From NCBI GenBank assembly GCA_030562195.1, contig CM060203.1:4416208-4480207 (forward strand): a DNA stretch of 64,000 nt, given 5' to 3'. Made by a program: the position numbers and the translations under genes. Under the pieces are notes generated by a model. It saw only the letters and a program-made list of their open reading frames with translations, did not search any database and was not told the origin of the DNA. Below are positions 1 through 13,400 of the stretch, one piece after another (the first letter of the stretch is position 1; the number at the start of each line of letters is the position of its first letter). This DNA comes from Nipponacmea schrenckii. Lineage: Eukaryota > Mollusca > Gastropoda > Lottiidae.

Positions 1-3000
1 GTATTTTGGTGTTTTTTTTTTATTTAAAATAGAATATCCTAAATTGTAGTGAGTTTTTGATCAAAATTCAAGAGTTTTCTTCATTTTGGTGCGGATGACG
101 TTAAACTTTATACTTGTTGAAAGAGTAACAAGAGTGTTTGGATAAAATTTGCGTACCTATTGACCTGCCTTGAATGATTTCGGTTTTTTCTGGGTGACAA
201 AAACCCTTACATAGAGTGACGCGACCTAAGGCACTGAACCATGATAATGACTCATTGCATGAGGAACTGCATGACATATACAGGTGAATGTGAGTGAACT
301 ATATGATATAATAAAGATAGCTCTATGTAACATGTGCTCGTTTGTTATTCTGAGTATCTATGGAATACAGGGATTGTGAACAGTTGAAATGCTGTAAAAT
401 CAAGTTCGTTAATAGTCTCTCAAGAATAATTCTGATTTAATCAGATAATGAATACTGGAAATCAGAATTAGGGCATTCAGTTCCGTAAATCAGGGCTGAG
501 AAAATACGTTTGAGTGATCAGGATTAGAGAATTAGTTTTATTTATATTTCCAATTTTTTACATGTCATAGTTTATCATTTTGCATCACATTATTGCACAT
601 GTCGTAATTTTTATATGACTAAAGCTCAAGTTATTCACGTTTTGACTAACCTTGATTTTAAAAGTTTCAATTTATACGTTTATTATAAGTTTACTCATGG
701 TCGCTCGTTATCATAGATTTGAAGAAATTAAAAAGTGTCACCAGTAATAATTGTGTAAATAAGGGATTCGTCTCATACATAATAAGAACAATTTCATCTT
801 ATACCTGACAAAACCATTCTTTAGTCATTCTGTCTGGGTCGTTGAACGGCCAGTGAAAGTGTCATAGTATTATGTGTTATCACTTATGGTATTTAAATGT
901 GTCGGAACATGCTACGAAAAATGCTTATGAATAACTTTGTAGTGAAGTGTTAATTCGTGCAACACCACGTTTCTTCTGATAAAAATAGCGGTCTCTCAAC
1001 ACTTGGGATAGCTTAATATTTAGGATTATACAGTTTTCCAGGTAAACGAAATAATTTATTTATCACAATTCCTCATTGTAGTCGACGTGTTGTTGTCGAT
1101 TTCGTACACTGAGTTACTTAAGACAGGTATCTTGGTTAGTAAAAACTAAGGTAAACTATCTTGGTTGACGAAAAAACAAAAATTATCTTAACATAATGAC
1201 AGATAATATAATATTTACATACTCTCTAATTACTTGCTAATTCGTTATACATCACATTATTGCCACTCAAGTCAGTTGGAATCACAAAATCCGGTCACCC
1301 CGGCCCCAATTTGCTAAACCAAATGTTCTGCCAATCAAAAACATTAATCAATTTACTTTATATAATTATATAATATCTATTTTAATCTTAAATTATCTCA
1401 GTTACAGAAAGTATCAAGACTCTAAGCACCCTTTAATAAACCGGATATTCAATTAACTCATTCAGAACAGGTTTAATGCCATATTATTTTGTCAACATTG
1501 TCAACATCTGGAGTATTAGAATTATAAATACAGTTTGTTTACATTGGAATTTGACCCGAGGGTTAACGATATGGATATGGTTGATAGTTAAACAATTAGT
1601 TAACATAAATCTTTCTTAGTTAAAGAAGCACACGTTCATCTGTAACAGATAGTTGTTTAACAGCTTCTGAAGCATGTTCTGGAAACGATTTCCAATCCTG
1701 ATGATCGTATTTGAATAATTGTTTGAAACAGCTTTCATTGTCCAGAAAATTACATGATACCTTAAATAGTCCTATCGGATGTTAAAGTCGGATGAAATAT
1801 ATATATATATAGTTTCCTTGATATATAGTTTCCTTGATATATGAGCTATATAGCTTTCTTGATATATGAGGCATTAGAATCCATTTGTTTGCACATACAA
1901 ATGAGTCATTAAATTAATATTTAAACTAGCTTTCCCGATTGGGATATTATTACTGAATTACGGAACAGCATGATTGTGGTGAGTTTTTATGAAATAATTA
2001 GATGATACATAGTAAATTTGGGTAACGATCAGCGAAGTCGGTATTGTTATTTATTTACGACAAGGTCCTTTAGATATAATCGTTCTCAATGTAAGGAACT
2101 TCGGTTTTAAAAATTCATTGTTACAAAGGGATCATTTTGAGACGTGTGCTGGGCAATTTAAACGTTGAATGTGTGTTTCTTCGTTTTGTGTGTCATGTTT
2201 TTTAACGTCTACATATAACCTACCAAATACTTATATGACATAGCAATAAGACGATACCTAAATTGTATACGAATGTAACCAGCTGACATCGCCAATTCAG
2301 ATAAAAAATATAAAAAATCCTGCGTCAGTAATGTTTCGTTTACATATTGTAATTGGACCTGTTGAATACGATGATGACACTGAAAGGAATGTAGACTCTA
2401 TCGATTTTTCATACCTTTGATATGGAATATACGTACCTATTTATACCTGTAGCAAAAATGCTTATTCAGATAAATAGTTAAATGTGCAAGTGAGGACATG
2501 ACTTACATCGGGTGAGTTGGGTACCTGAGATCTCATTAAAGCTAGTCTGATCAATATATAGGGGCAACTACGTATTTGGTGACATTACTAACAACTTAAG
2601 CGATGTAAGTGATGCTTTTATTTCATATTTCAACATCTTAAAAATATAACGTTATGATTTCGGATCTGGTGACAAAGATCCATTTTTGATTTAGTCTAGA
2701 TAACATATCACTTACATCAAATAGCTTTGTGTCCGGTATAGGGTCACATATATAATCAGGAAACGATATTTTATATAGAACTGATTATGTAATGTGTCTC
2801 GTAGTAATTTCATAGTGTCATGATTGGGAATACGATGTTAATCAAGAGCCATTGGAAATCCAAATCAGTCTAAAGGTACCCTTGATTATATATATATATA
2901 AAGTCAAATAATGGGTCGTGTACAGGCTAACAAAATCAATGGATATATTCAGGTCTCAGCATCTTCAATCTGTTGAGTATAGGATGTGCATCCAGTCAGC

Positions 3001-5224
3001 CGAGTGCAAGAGAGCTACTCTAATATATAGGAACACAATGGGTCACATATAGGGTAATCTTTACCTACATGATTCATCATCCCTCTTTCAACCCACTTTC
3101 TAAAATCTTCACCTAAAAGATAGAGACAGGCAATGATTTGAACTCGGAAACTGAGATAATGACCTTTCCGACAACCAATCATGTTTTGGCATGAAAATAA
3201 TTGGAAAATCGTTATTACATTGTCTGTTATGAAAATAACCAAAGGCTTCCTACAGAACGTTGATTAATTGGTCATTTATTCTCTGACCGATGGTCAATCT
3301 GTATAATGATCAACAGACGTCCGAAAATGGTTATTTTATTCCACCCAAATAGAGTGTCTGATTGATGTATTCCGTATAATTGCTGACCGTCCTGTCTGAA
3401 ATTGCTCTATAGTCACTACTTGGATCTGACAAGTTTAAGTAATAAGTTCATTCTATTTCTCCTTATATTCTATCGTTTCCATAGTTATTCTAAATTCTCT
3501 ACCAATTCTACCTGAAATACAATATCACGAGCAATTCATATTTTGACTTCAGAGATTTAATTTACAGTTACTAGGCCTGTTACAAGCTAAGCCTATTAAA
3601 TGTGAACAGTTATTTGGTTCCAGTAATTACAACAACATAACTTGTTTCCATGATAATTATGCCACTTGAATCTCTCTTACAACATAGTTTTCCTTTTCAT
3701 TGATGATATACAAAGCTTTTACAACGATTGTTTTTATTGATCGAGACTAATAGTCCGAGAAGCTGCAATGTAAGGGAATGTGGTGTGAGGCAAGGCGTAC
3801 TTATTCACTTCATTCCATTTTGCGACAAATGTTAAGAATTCACAGCCACACATTTATTGGGTCTATGTATATATTTGAAATAACCAAAGACCCCATGGCT
3901 ATGTAGATCCAATCTTGTAAAAGCTGCTTAAGCTATAGATAATGAAAACATACCTATGGAGGATAATGTTTTAACCAAGGTGAGGTTGAAATATTGGTTG
4001 CTTGCTTTTCGTTAACCCGATATAGCATAGGCTACTGGCACTCAATATTACCATATTTCTGTATCCCCTCATTAAAATATGATATTCTTAGATTTCTCGG
4101 GCTAATACTCAAATATCGGTTTGTTGATTTGGGAAATCTGGTCAATTGGCACGGCTCTGATTGTTTTTTATATAACACAGGAATAAACATTATCTATTTA
4201 GAAAAACATCATATGATATTTGTCCTCGAGTCCCTGTGGATTTGTGGTATAACATTAAAGGGTTTCAGTGGATTTGAACTAAAAATAGTTATCTCAGGAG
4301 CTGGAAGAGTATAAAACTGTTCTTGTTCGCTGGGCCAAATGTTAGTTTGTTATCCCACGATTGGTTTAGGTTTGATATCAACTATGTGATGAACAAATTG
4401 GCAATTGAAAGTATCGGCTTGGGTGTTGGGATTCAATACATGGAAGAAAAAAAATCAAATTACAAAACAAAGATTAGAACTGTGAACAGTTCCGAGAGTG
4501 GCAAACAACCTCTATGGGTTCAAAAAATATACGCCAAGTTTTATTATGTTATATTGTTACATCACAGTTTAAAGTTAATTGCATATTAATGAGAAAGTTT
4601 TTAAGGTTCCATCATAAGAATATTTAAGGTCAGAATTGTCAATAATATTTATTTTTGTGAATAAAACAAGAGGTTGAAATTTATCTACTATATCAAACAT
4701 GGATAGATGTTGTTAGGTTAAAATAAAAACTACATAATCAGATATCAACTTGTTCATTGTTGTATAACCCATTTAATATTTAGCAATTGCAATTTCTGTT
4801 TACAAAATATTTTTGTCGAAATACGTAAAAATGTAAGCAATTTTAGTTTAGATATTGTTGTTGTTAACTATTCTTTCATTATTTGTTATTTGAATACTCA
4901 TTTGGAGGCACGATTCAGATATTTTCTTTCCCACCCTCCTCTCCCGATTTTGTTTCCGTTAGTATGTATTCGAATGGTTTGAGCAAGGATATTGTTGAAA
5001 AAATAATTTGAATCCAATTATTGATTTGTAGTAATTGTATATAGTTAAGTTAAATCCTGTGGTTATTACTAGTACTTATTTTTCTGAATTGCAAATCGTA
5101 CTGTATTTTTTTTTACATATATTAACATAGATTATCTATTAGAATACGCTTAATTTGATTATAAATAACAAGAAAATGTAAGTTTAAGGGTAGATTAATC
5201 ATTATTATTACCGTATGGTTATTT
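1..5224. other. intergenic, no gene seen
   Basis: AT-rich sequence with only short open frames (the longest about 106 codons near 3994-4314). None has a recognisable motif, a signal peptide followed by a splice site, or compositional bias. Small AT repeats occur near 1795-1870, where a phrase ending in ctttcttgatata or tttccttgatata recurs, and near 2887-2900. I see nothing I can call functional. Confidence 0.6.
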
Positions 5225-5870
5225 ATTTAGTATAGCCTCGTGGTAGCTATAATAAACAGGTATACGAGATATTTTGACATTGTGTGTCGGTATGTTTCTA
5301 CTGATATAAACATGATCTATAAGTGTAATGATGGGCAAGTTGTTGGAAGCCAAATGTTTTAAAACAATTCTCTACAGACAAATGTCCTTCCAATATGTTT
5401 TGATTGAAATATCCCATGATAATATAATCTGAACCAGATTCTTCTATTTCAAACAGTAACTTTTGTAACATTGTAGAAACAAATCTTTAAACTATAAACA
5501 GGAGGCCTGTAGATCACGATAACGTTAAGATTTTTTTCTGGGATATTAAAGGCAATATGCTCTATATTAAGAACTCCTAATTTCAAAATGGTATAATTCA
5601 GGTTTTCTCTAAGATATAGACCTACTCCGCCATGATCCTTTTGTTTTAAAAATTCAAAATCTTTATTGGTAGAATAGCTATTCTTCGAGGATTATGATGA
5701 AAACGAAAACCATTTAACTTTAGTTTTGCCGGTGTTATAGAATTATTTAGCCATGATTCTGTTAAACAAATAATATTTCCTCCTAAAATTTTTGTGTGGT
5801 TTTGAAGATCCTTTATATGAATATTTAAACCTTGAACATTATGGAGAAATAGCCTTGTGAATTTTCAAAA
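5225..5870 (-). mobile_element. LINE endonuclease fragment, decayed
   Basis: Read on the minus strand from about 5868 down to 5236, this translates with a few frameshifts and stops into the apurinic-type endonuclease domain of a non-LTR retrotransposon. Blocks in order: NVQGL near 5850; ICLTESWLN; GGVGLYLRENL; VIYRPP; IIMGYFNQN; IDHVYIS; YYSYHEAI near 5240. These match the expected order of LINE EN motifs. Two catalytic motifs are changed: GDFN reads GYFN and SDH reads SYH. No RT follows on the lower-coordinate side, so this is a dead 5' or internal fragment. The clade cannot be named from this piece. Confidence 0.8.
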
Positions 5871-7207
5871 AACTAAAACGGGTACCAAAAAAATTGTTGT
5901 CGATCATAATAGGCAAATGTGTGGATAGCTTAGGTCAAGAACATTCTACTTGAAAAAATTCAGGGTCATTGAAGGTCAAGGTCATTGTATTTGGCCTTTT
6001 GAATTTTCAAAAAAATTCAATCGGGCATTAAAAAAAATTAAATTTGAAAATCAAAATTCTGTTCCCAACAAGTTTTAGATAAAGTAACAAGGTTTCGAAA
6101 AACACCAAAATCGGACAAATCGGATAAAAATTAGCGGACTTATTAAAATTTTGCTGAATGTTCTGTGATGACACATAAAGTATCACTTCCGGTTTGGATT
6201 TTTTATTCTAAAAGGGTTCTAATTATGCCTTATAATATATATGTATAGCTTTTGTACTGATTTCTTACATACACCGGAAGCTGGGTGACCCAACGCGGTT
6301 CTAAAAAACCGGAAGTTCTCACGCAAGAACCGGAAGTGGTAAAAAAAAATTTTATGATGCGGTTTTATTTCTATCGGCGACTTCTCTATATTCTGTAATT
6401 TTCAAAGCGATCGGATAATTAGCAACAAAGTTATGCAATTATTCAATTATTATTATGCAATTACTAACTACTGATGCGTAAAAATTTTAGTTTTATATAT
6501 TCATGTTCTATTCCAGTACGTATCTTATCGTATTTTTCAAACCAAACGTCTATACCATTTTCGAGTTTGGCTAGGGAGCTTCCCGAAAAAAAAAAAGTCT
6601 AATGAAAACAAAGAAATTTGCCACTCATTTAGCCCATATATGTTTTAAAAAACAACAAAGAATGATTTCATGAGACATGTTTTACAAATCCATTTTTAAT
6701 TTGAAGCTGATGCGTACACTTCCTCACCAGAAATATTGTACACATGCTACTGCCTTTAATGTTGTTCGGATAATTTATAACCATGTGTTATAAATAACCA
6801 TTGTTGCTCTGAACTGCAGACAGTCGACAGGTAGAGAAATAATGAAATATTGATTTTATAATGAGGAAATGTTAAAATAACAACTGCTTGTTATCTTTTC
6901 TAAGATCTGGTATTATTAATTAACCATTATATCAAACTAGTAAACAGTTTCCTTTATTAGTCTAAATAGACTTGGACAGTTGAGTTGACAAACGTAAAAT
7001 GACATCGTATGTAATAGTTGTGGATGTGATTACAGCAAGAACAAACATTTCTTATAGTCTCTTCAGGCAATATCAACTATTAAAGAAAACGCCTTCACAG
7101 AAGAAATCTTACTGGAGAATCCTGGAAGGAGAGGAGATTTCACTTGAATAAATATCGTCTTCGAAATATTTTACTTTATTCGCCAAACGTGCTCAATTTT
7201 CAGTTAG
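5871..7207. other. intergenic with CCGGAAG cluster
   Basis: No gene seen. Between about 6185 and 6340 there are four copies of ACTTCCGG or CCGGAAG (near 6185 in reverse, 6274, 6309 and 6330), an ETS-factor-like core. They are set in a phrase that looks like part of a dispersed repeat, so the cluster may belong to a transposon relic and not to a promoter. The rest is AT-rich with no feature I can support. Confidence 0.4.
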
Positions 7208-7400
7208 AATTTAAAATATAAATCTATCAAACTACTGTTAAAAAATATGAATCGATCAAACCACTGTTAAAAAATATAAATCTATCAAACCACTGTTAAA
7301 AAATATAAATCTATCAAACCACTGCTAAAAAATATAAATCTATCAAAACCACTGTTAAAAAAAATAAATCTATCAAACCGCTGTTAAAAATATAAAAATT
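7208..7400. repeat. about 28-30 bp tandem repeat, about 7 copies
   Basis: Degenerate tandem copies of a unit reading roughly AAATCTATCAAACCACTG followed by TTAAAAAATAT. It lies just upstream of the start-codon exon of the integrin beta gene, probably in its first (5'UTR) intron, because a strong acceptor (pyrimidine tract plus tag) ends at 7476. Copies differ by single substitutions and small length changes. Confidence 0.85.
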
Positions 7401-7491
7401 CTAATCTGTTACATCACTATTAAAATAATACAATCTATATGTATAGATGAAGTAAATATTTCTCTCTATTTTTTAGATCTATATGCTTGAG

Positions 7492-10400
7492 ATGAAGATA
7501 TTTGTTATTGTTTTGTTATCATGTATATATTCATCAAATCAACAAAGTAAGTCATATTTTATTCTATAACCAATTTTACTAAAACCGGTCGAGTGGTATA
7601 ATATCGACTTTGTCATTTTTCGGATGTCCTGTACACTGTTAACACCATCTTTATAGGACATTTATTCTTTCAAATTCCTGGTTCAAATCCTTTCGGGCTC
7701 GTAAGGTAAATGTAGTGAATTGTAAAAACAAATAAAATATCTAACAACAAACTTATCTTATCTATTTTTTGTGTCTCTTGTACCCCTCAAGGTATAGACC
7801 TGGAGAAACATTTAACCTTATGATGTATAGTATTCAACTCCATGAATTATCACCATTATCAGCTATTTATTCTGTGTGTATTGCTATATTTTCTAGTTGC
7901 CAGATTATTAAGTAATCCCTGTGCCAATGTTAAAACGTGTGGTGAATGTATACAGACAGCCAGTATATGTGCTTGGTGCCCTGATGCGGTAAGGGAAATA
8001 ACTGAAAATAACGTGAACAACTATTGTTACATTTTCAAGTCCTTACTATGACAATATCTTAATGGGAGTTAAAGACAGGCAACTGTGATTAACTGGAGGG
8101 TCACATGTTTTAACTGAACACATCGATCCATTTTCTTTTTATTCCTACAAGAGATCATGACCATGACAAACTACCATCCGCACACTATTGCATATTTCTA
8201 TTTGGCAACCATGCTTATTTCAGAATTTCCCAAAGCACGAGTCAAGATGTGAGCTGTATGATCATTTTGAAGCCAGTGGCTCCTGTCCTAGAGATAAAAT
8301 AGTCTATCCACAATATAAATTAGATCTTCTTCAGGTGAGTCAAGAACGAAGCAACTGGGAGGGTGGTTAGTCAAGGCATTGAGAGTTCCGGGCATGTGAG
8401 TCAAACATAGAGTGCTCATTTACTGGTTAGTCAAAGCTGGGGGAGCTTAAACTGAGAAAATCAACGAGGCAAACATAGGAATAATAAAACTTCGATAGCC
8501 ATAATTTTAATGTAGGTGATTGCTATAATAGCTTTAGATTCAGATATATTTTTGATGCAGAGTTGTACAGTTCTTGATAATTTATATAATGGCTCAGATA
8601 TTTTCATGTTGAAATTAATGTCATTATTGATATGGACTGCCATGATCATGCAACGTTGACAAATTTAGATAAAGAGTCGTAGCGGATATATATTGTTTAA
8701 CCCATTGTGCTATACAATCCCGTACTCACTACACTCTACATGTTATTACGTTTCAGAATGAAGGAGTCCAAGGTGGAGATAAAGGACAAGATCCAATACA
8801 AGTCCAACCTCAAAAAATCAAACTTAATGTCCGTCCAAGTAAGTCGTTAAATAAATAATTCAGTAACGATAATTATGCCAGTCCAAAGATTTAGTGGATA
8901 AACAATATTGTGCAATATCATATCCAATGTTGTGATGTTCTATTATGTTATTTTTTAATGTTAAATATATTATAATACTATGTTCATAATTATGTTTTGA
9001 ATTATATAATGTTTAAGATTACTTTCGGATATTAAATATTTTATCATATCTATAATGTTCATTATATTATATTTCAGATCAAGAAGTAAAATTAAAATTA
9101 AAATTTCGTCAAGCCGAGAATTATCCGGTAGATTTATATTTCTTGTTGGATATGTCGTATTCTATGATCCGAGAAAAAGATGCTCAAACCAGGCTGGTTA
9201 GTTTAGCCGATGAAATGGGTAAGTTTTGAATTTAAAAGAATATAGTCTAGACAGCGCACAAACGATCTTCAAAAACACCGGATGCCTCTTTTAGATTGGG
9301 TTTATCAACTCGACATTACATTGGGATAGTCGACATAGCTAATGTTTGTTTGGTTTATTTATTTAACACCATTATTTACCCTCTCTATAATATGTATTAC
9401 TATAGAAGTCATAATTTCGGCATTTGTGTAAGTAACAATGAGATTGAGATTAAGTGACTTTTAAAAAGAAATTATTAACCAATACCACTTTTATTTCAGG
9501 TGCCAGTATGTCAAAAATCACTAAAAACTTCCGACTGGGTTTTGGTAATTTTGTTGATAAAGCTGCTATGCCTTTTATACCTTGGACAGATGAGATGTAA
9601 GTGCTGTGTAAGATATTTAGATTTGTAGATTTTTCACATCTCAGGGGAAGTAAGTTTAACAAGAATTTATGGACCCGGGCACCACATCATCTGCAATCTA
9701 TTTCTATCTAAAATCAAAACGTTCTAACTTCTATAACAATATAGAATAGTGACGAAGGCAGCCTTGTTTTTGATTTGACATGTATAAACGTAAATAATTT
9801 TTTATTGTAAATGTGATAAATAATTTTTAATTCCAGGTTACAAAACCGTTGTCAAGTAAAAAGTGGTTGTAGATATCCATTTGACTTCCAAAATCAACAA
9901 AAACTTACAGAAAATCAGGAACTTTTTAAGGTATGAATTATGTTTGTTTTAATATAGAGACCTGTAAAACTAACCTCGCTCCTCCTTCTTCAGACACCTT
10001 TCTCTACCACCTTTCTATGCAGGCCTAATACTCACTAATCTGGTAAAATCTGTTCACTATCTGTCTATTATTTTGAAAAAAGTTTACAATATCTATTATT
10101 CCTAGACAGTTTTTCCATTACACTTTGTACTTAATACAATTACTTGAGACGATCCAGATAAATATTTCAATTCAAATAATAAAATATGTTGGACTGGTTG
10201 GGGTTTTGTTTCAATGGTACCCGGATGAGCATAAATGTTTTGTTGTGTTCGACTATACATTCAACAAGGTCCACTTGTTTTAATCTGAACTTCTTTTAAC
10301 TGTTAATTGATCAGTGAGTCGTGTTGATCATATCTAATACACCTTGGTTTAGCTATTATATTAGTAAGAAAGAAACTCAAACTGTCTTTTACGCCATTGA

Positions 10401-13400
10401 ATGAGCAGAGTAAGGGTTGTAGCCATTCTCTGACTTAATAGATAGTTTTCGTACTTTATCACTTAATTAGCACCCTCTATACTGGACCATTGACAAAGGC
10501 ACAAAAACGATCCAGAGCATTCATAAATGAACGATATTTTGCAATTTTGCAGAACAACATGAAGAAAGCTTTGGAAGTGATGTCACAGAGTTTGGATGAT
10601 CCCGAGGGAGGAATGGATGGAATCATGCAAGTCTTGTCTTGTGAGGTATGTATCTTACATTAACACACAGAAAGGTCTTCTCAAGTATGTCAGAGTTGAG
10701 TAGAATTTAATTGTATGTATGTTGACTTTCAGGATGCTATTGGTTGGAGAGATCGTTCCAGACGAATATTGGTCTACAGTTCCAATTCTTTATTCCATTT
10801 AGCTGGCGACGGAATCGTAAGTTCATTTTCTCTTACTATTTATTGAACAAAGTGTAAACGGGTTTCCATTTGACGATGTTGATAACGGCTTAACATTGAA
10901 TTTTTAAACTGTTTAAAGCTGTGAAGCGGTTATTTAAATTTTAGCTTGGTGGAGCTGTACTGGCGAACGATGGTATGTGTCATTTAAATGGCAGTGGTAT
11001 TTTAGTTGAATGGGACACCAAAATGGTAGGTATATATATTATGCAAAACGTGTACGGAACTTTTCGTGTTGCCGTATTTGAAATATCTCTTTATGTTTCA
11101 AGCTTTTAAGCCATAACCGAATATCTCATAACGTGTCAGTAAAGCTACGCCAACATTTGGGTGAATTTGATTGTCTGGAGCAGATAATATGACTCTTGTC
11201 ACGTAAATTGTGCTTCAACTTTGTTTTCGTAAGGCAATGAACAATTGACATATTTTTCATAGGATTATCCATCTGTGAGCCAAATAGCCTCTAAAGTTAG
11301 AGATACTAGTACAAATGTTATTTTTGCTGTGATGGAGAACGTGTATGATCTACACAGGCAGTTAGCTAGGAGATTAGAAGGTGCTTCTATAGGAAAGCTG
11401 TTGGAAGGATCTGCTAATATTATTGGTCTGGTCCAGAAATCGTATGACGTAAGTATAGTTTTTGTAAACGTATGTGGGCCACTTCCTATGTCAATAGGTC
11501 CACACCCATTAAACTGTGGATATATTTGCTGCGAGAGTTCACTAGAGTTTGCCATAATTAATACACATAAACTACGCCCCCTAGTTTTACTAAAAATATG
11601 ATATTTGTTATTCCATGTTTATAATCTGGTGTTTCAGAAACTTCGTTCCAGAATAGAATTTATACCAAAGAATGCTGAAAATATCACCATAGATTTTAAA
11701 TCAAAATGTAAAGGGTACGTCATTTTAAGGCAATATTATCTTTATAACTCCCGAGATACTTATACCACGTTACAGAAGTACGTACATTTCTACTTCCATT
11801 TCGTAAAAAATACAATTGAATGAAGTTGTTTCTAGATTTACTGGTTAAAGATGGGTTACCTTATTTACGATGATTGGACGGCTAATGCTTATATTTATTG
11901 AAAGAAGAGATATTCTGCAGTTTGGACGATCAATTTACTATTAACAAGTATATTACGAAGAGAACGCAGGCGAATTTCCTTATCATTCACTGCGATAAAA
12001 CGATCAAGTTGTCTTTTTTCTATTATCCAGTCTGTACAGACATGGTCATGGATATTGGTTAAAACTATTTATGCAACAGCTTTACTAGTATTCTGGCATT
12101 ACAGTAACAAGGAAATTATATTTTTTTAATTTCATACTGAAAACATCCGTTCCAGTTTGTTTAGCTCACGACGTTAAAATACCCAATTGTGAATGAATAC
12201 ATGGAAAATTCATTAATATACCATAATATATATTGTAGATCTGTTCTATCAACAACCAACAAATGTGAAGGTCTAGAGATAGGAGATGAGGTCGAGTTCG
12301 ATGTGTCTCTGAAAGTCAATCATTGTGGTGGTAAACGACAACGTTCTGTTAATATTGGTGCGGTTGGTTTGTCAGAGCAACTGACTATAGATCTTAATCT
12401 GATTTGTGAGTGTGATTGTGAAAAGCCGGGACAAGAGGTAAGAGAAGTGGAGGTTGGGAAATCTGGTTTGAGGATTAATTCACTATGGTGTCTAATCCAA
12501 TGTGGTCAAACGCTTTACATCTACAAAATATCTTGTAAACCCAACATGTTTACGATAGAATGGTGACGCAGTGTCAGTTTCTTGTGGTTTAAATGATTCC
12601 TGATGTTTTAATACGGACAATTATACACTGTATCTAGTATCTGTTAATTTTCAGGTCCTTCATTTTGAAGCTCTTTAGATAACCTGAAAACAGCCATGCA
12701 GCTCAAAGGATACTTGTTTTCTGGGATATGCTTTTCAGCTATTCTAATTGTCTAGTAACAATTATCGTGTGTTTATTTACATGTACACTCTGTAGCCTTG
12801 GGTAATACAATTATTTTGCTAGTTCCAGGAGTGGAATTCTCCCAAGAATTGTCAGGTCAGTCTTATAGATTCCAATTATGATTTTTAGGAAAAGAACAGT
12901 CCGAAATGTTTTAATGGTAATGGAACATTTGAATGTGGACAGTGTACTTGTAACAAGGGCCGTTATGGAAGGCAGTGTGAATGTGATGAAACTGAACTAT
13001 CCAGTACACAATCACTTAAAAACTGTAAAGCCAAGTGAGTACCTAAATGAAGGATGCTTTTACTCGGTATGGGATTGGCGTACCCTTAAGATGCGCCGTT
13101 GTTATCTCCATTGACATGTCTGATATTATTATGTTTGTGGTTGTTGTATCTATATGTGATTAAAAGAGCATTTTCTGACTACATTTTTCAACAATTCTAT
13201 TATCTGTTTCTTATGACGATGTTGCTGTATATGTGATATGAGATATGAAACCATTCTGACCAACAATAACTCATACTATATGTTTATAATACTGTAGGCT
13301 GAAGCCTTATAGTTCGGAATAAATAAATTGAATTAAATAGCTCGTAGATACAGTCCATGATGCCTCTGCCTTCGCCAATATGCGAATTCCTTGAATATAT

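Noticed and set aside
7589..7705. tRNA-like boxes (GGTCGAGTGGTA and GGTTCAAATCC)
   Set aside because: The boxes are about 90 nt apart with no cloverleaf between them; at most a decayed tRNA-derived SINE.
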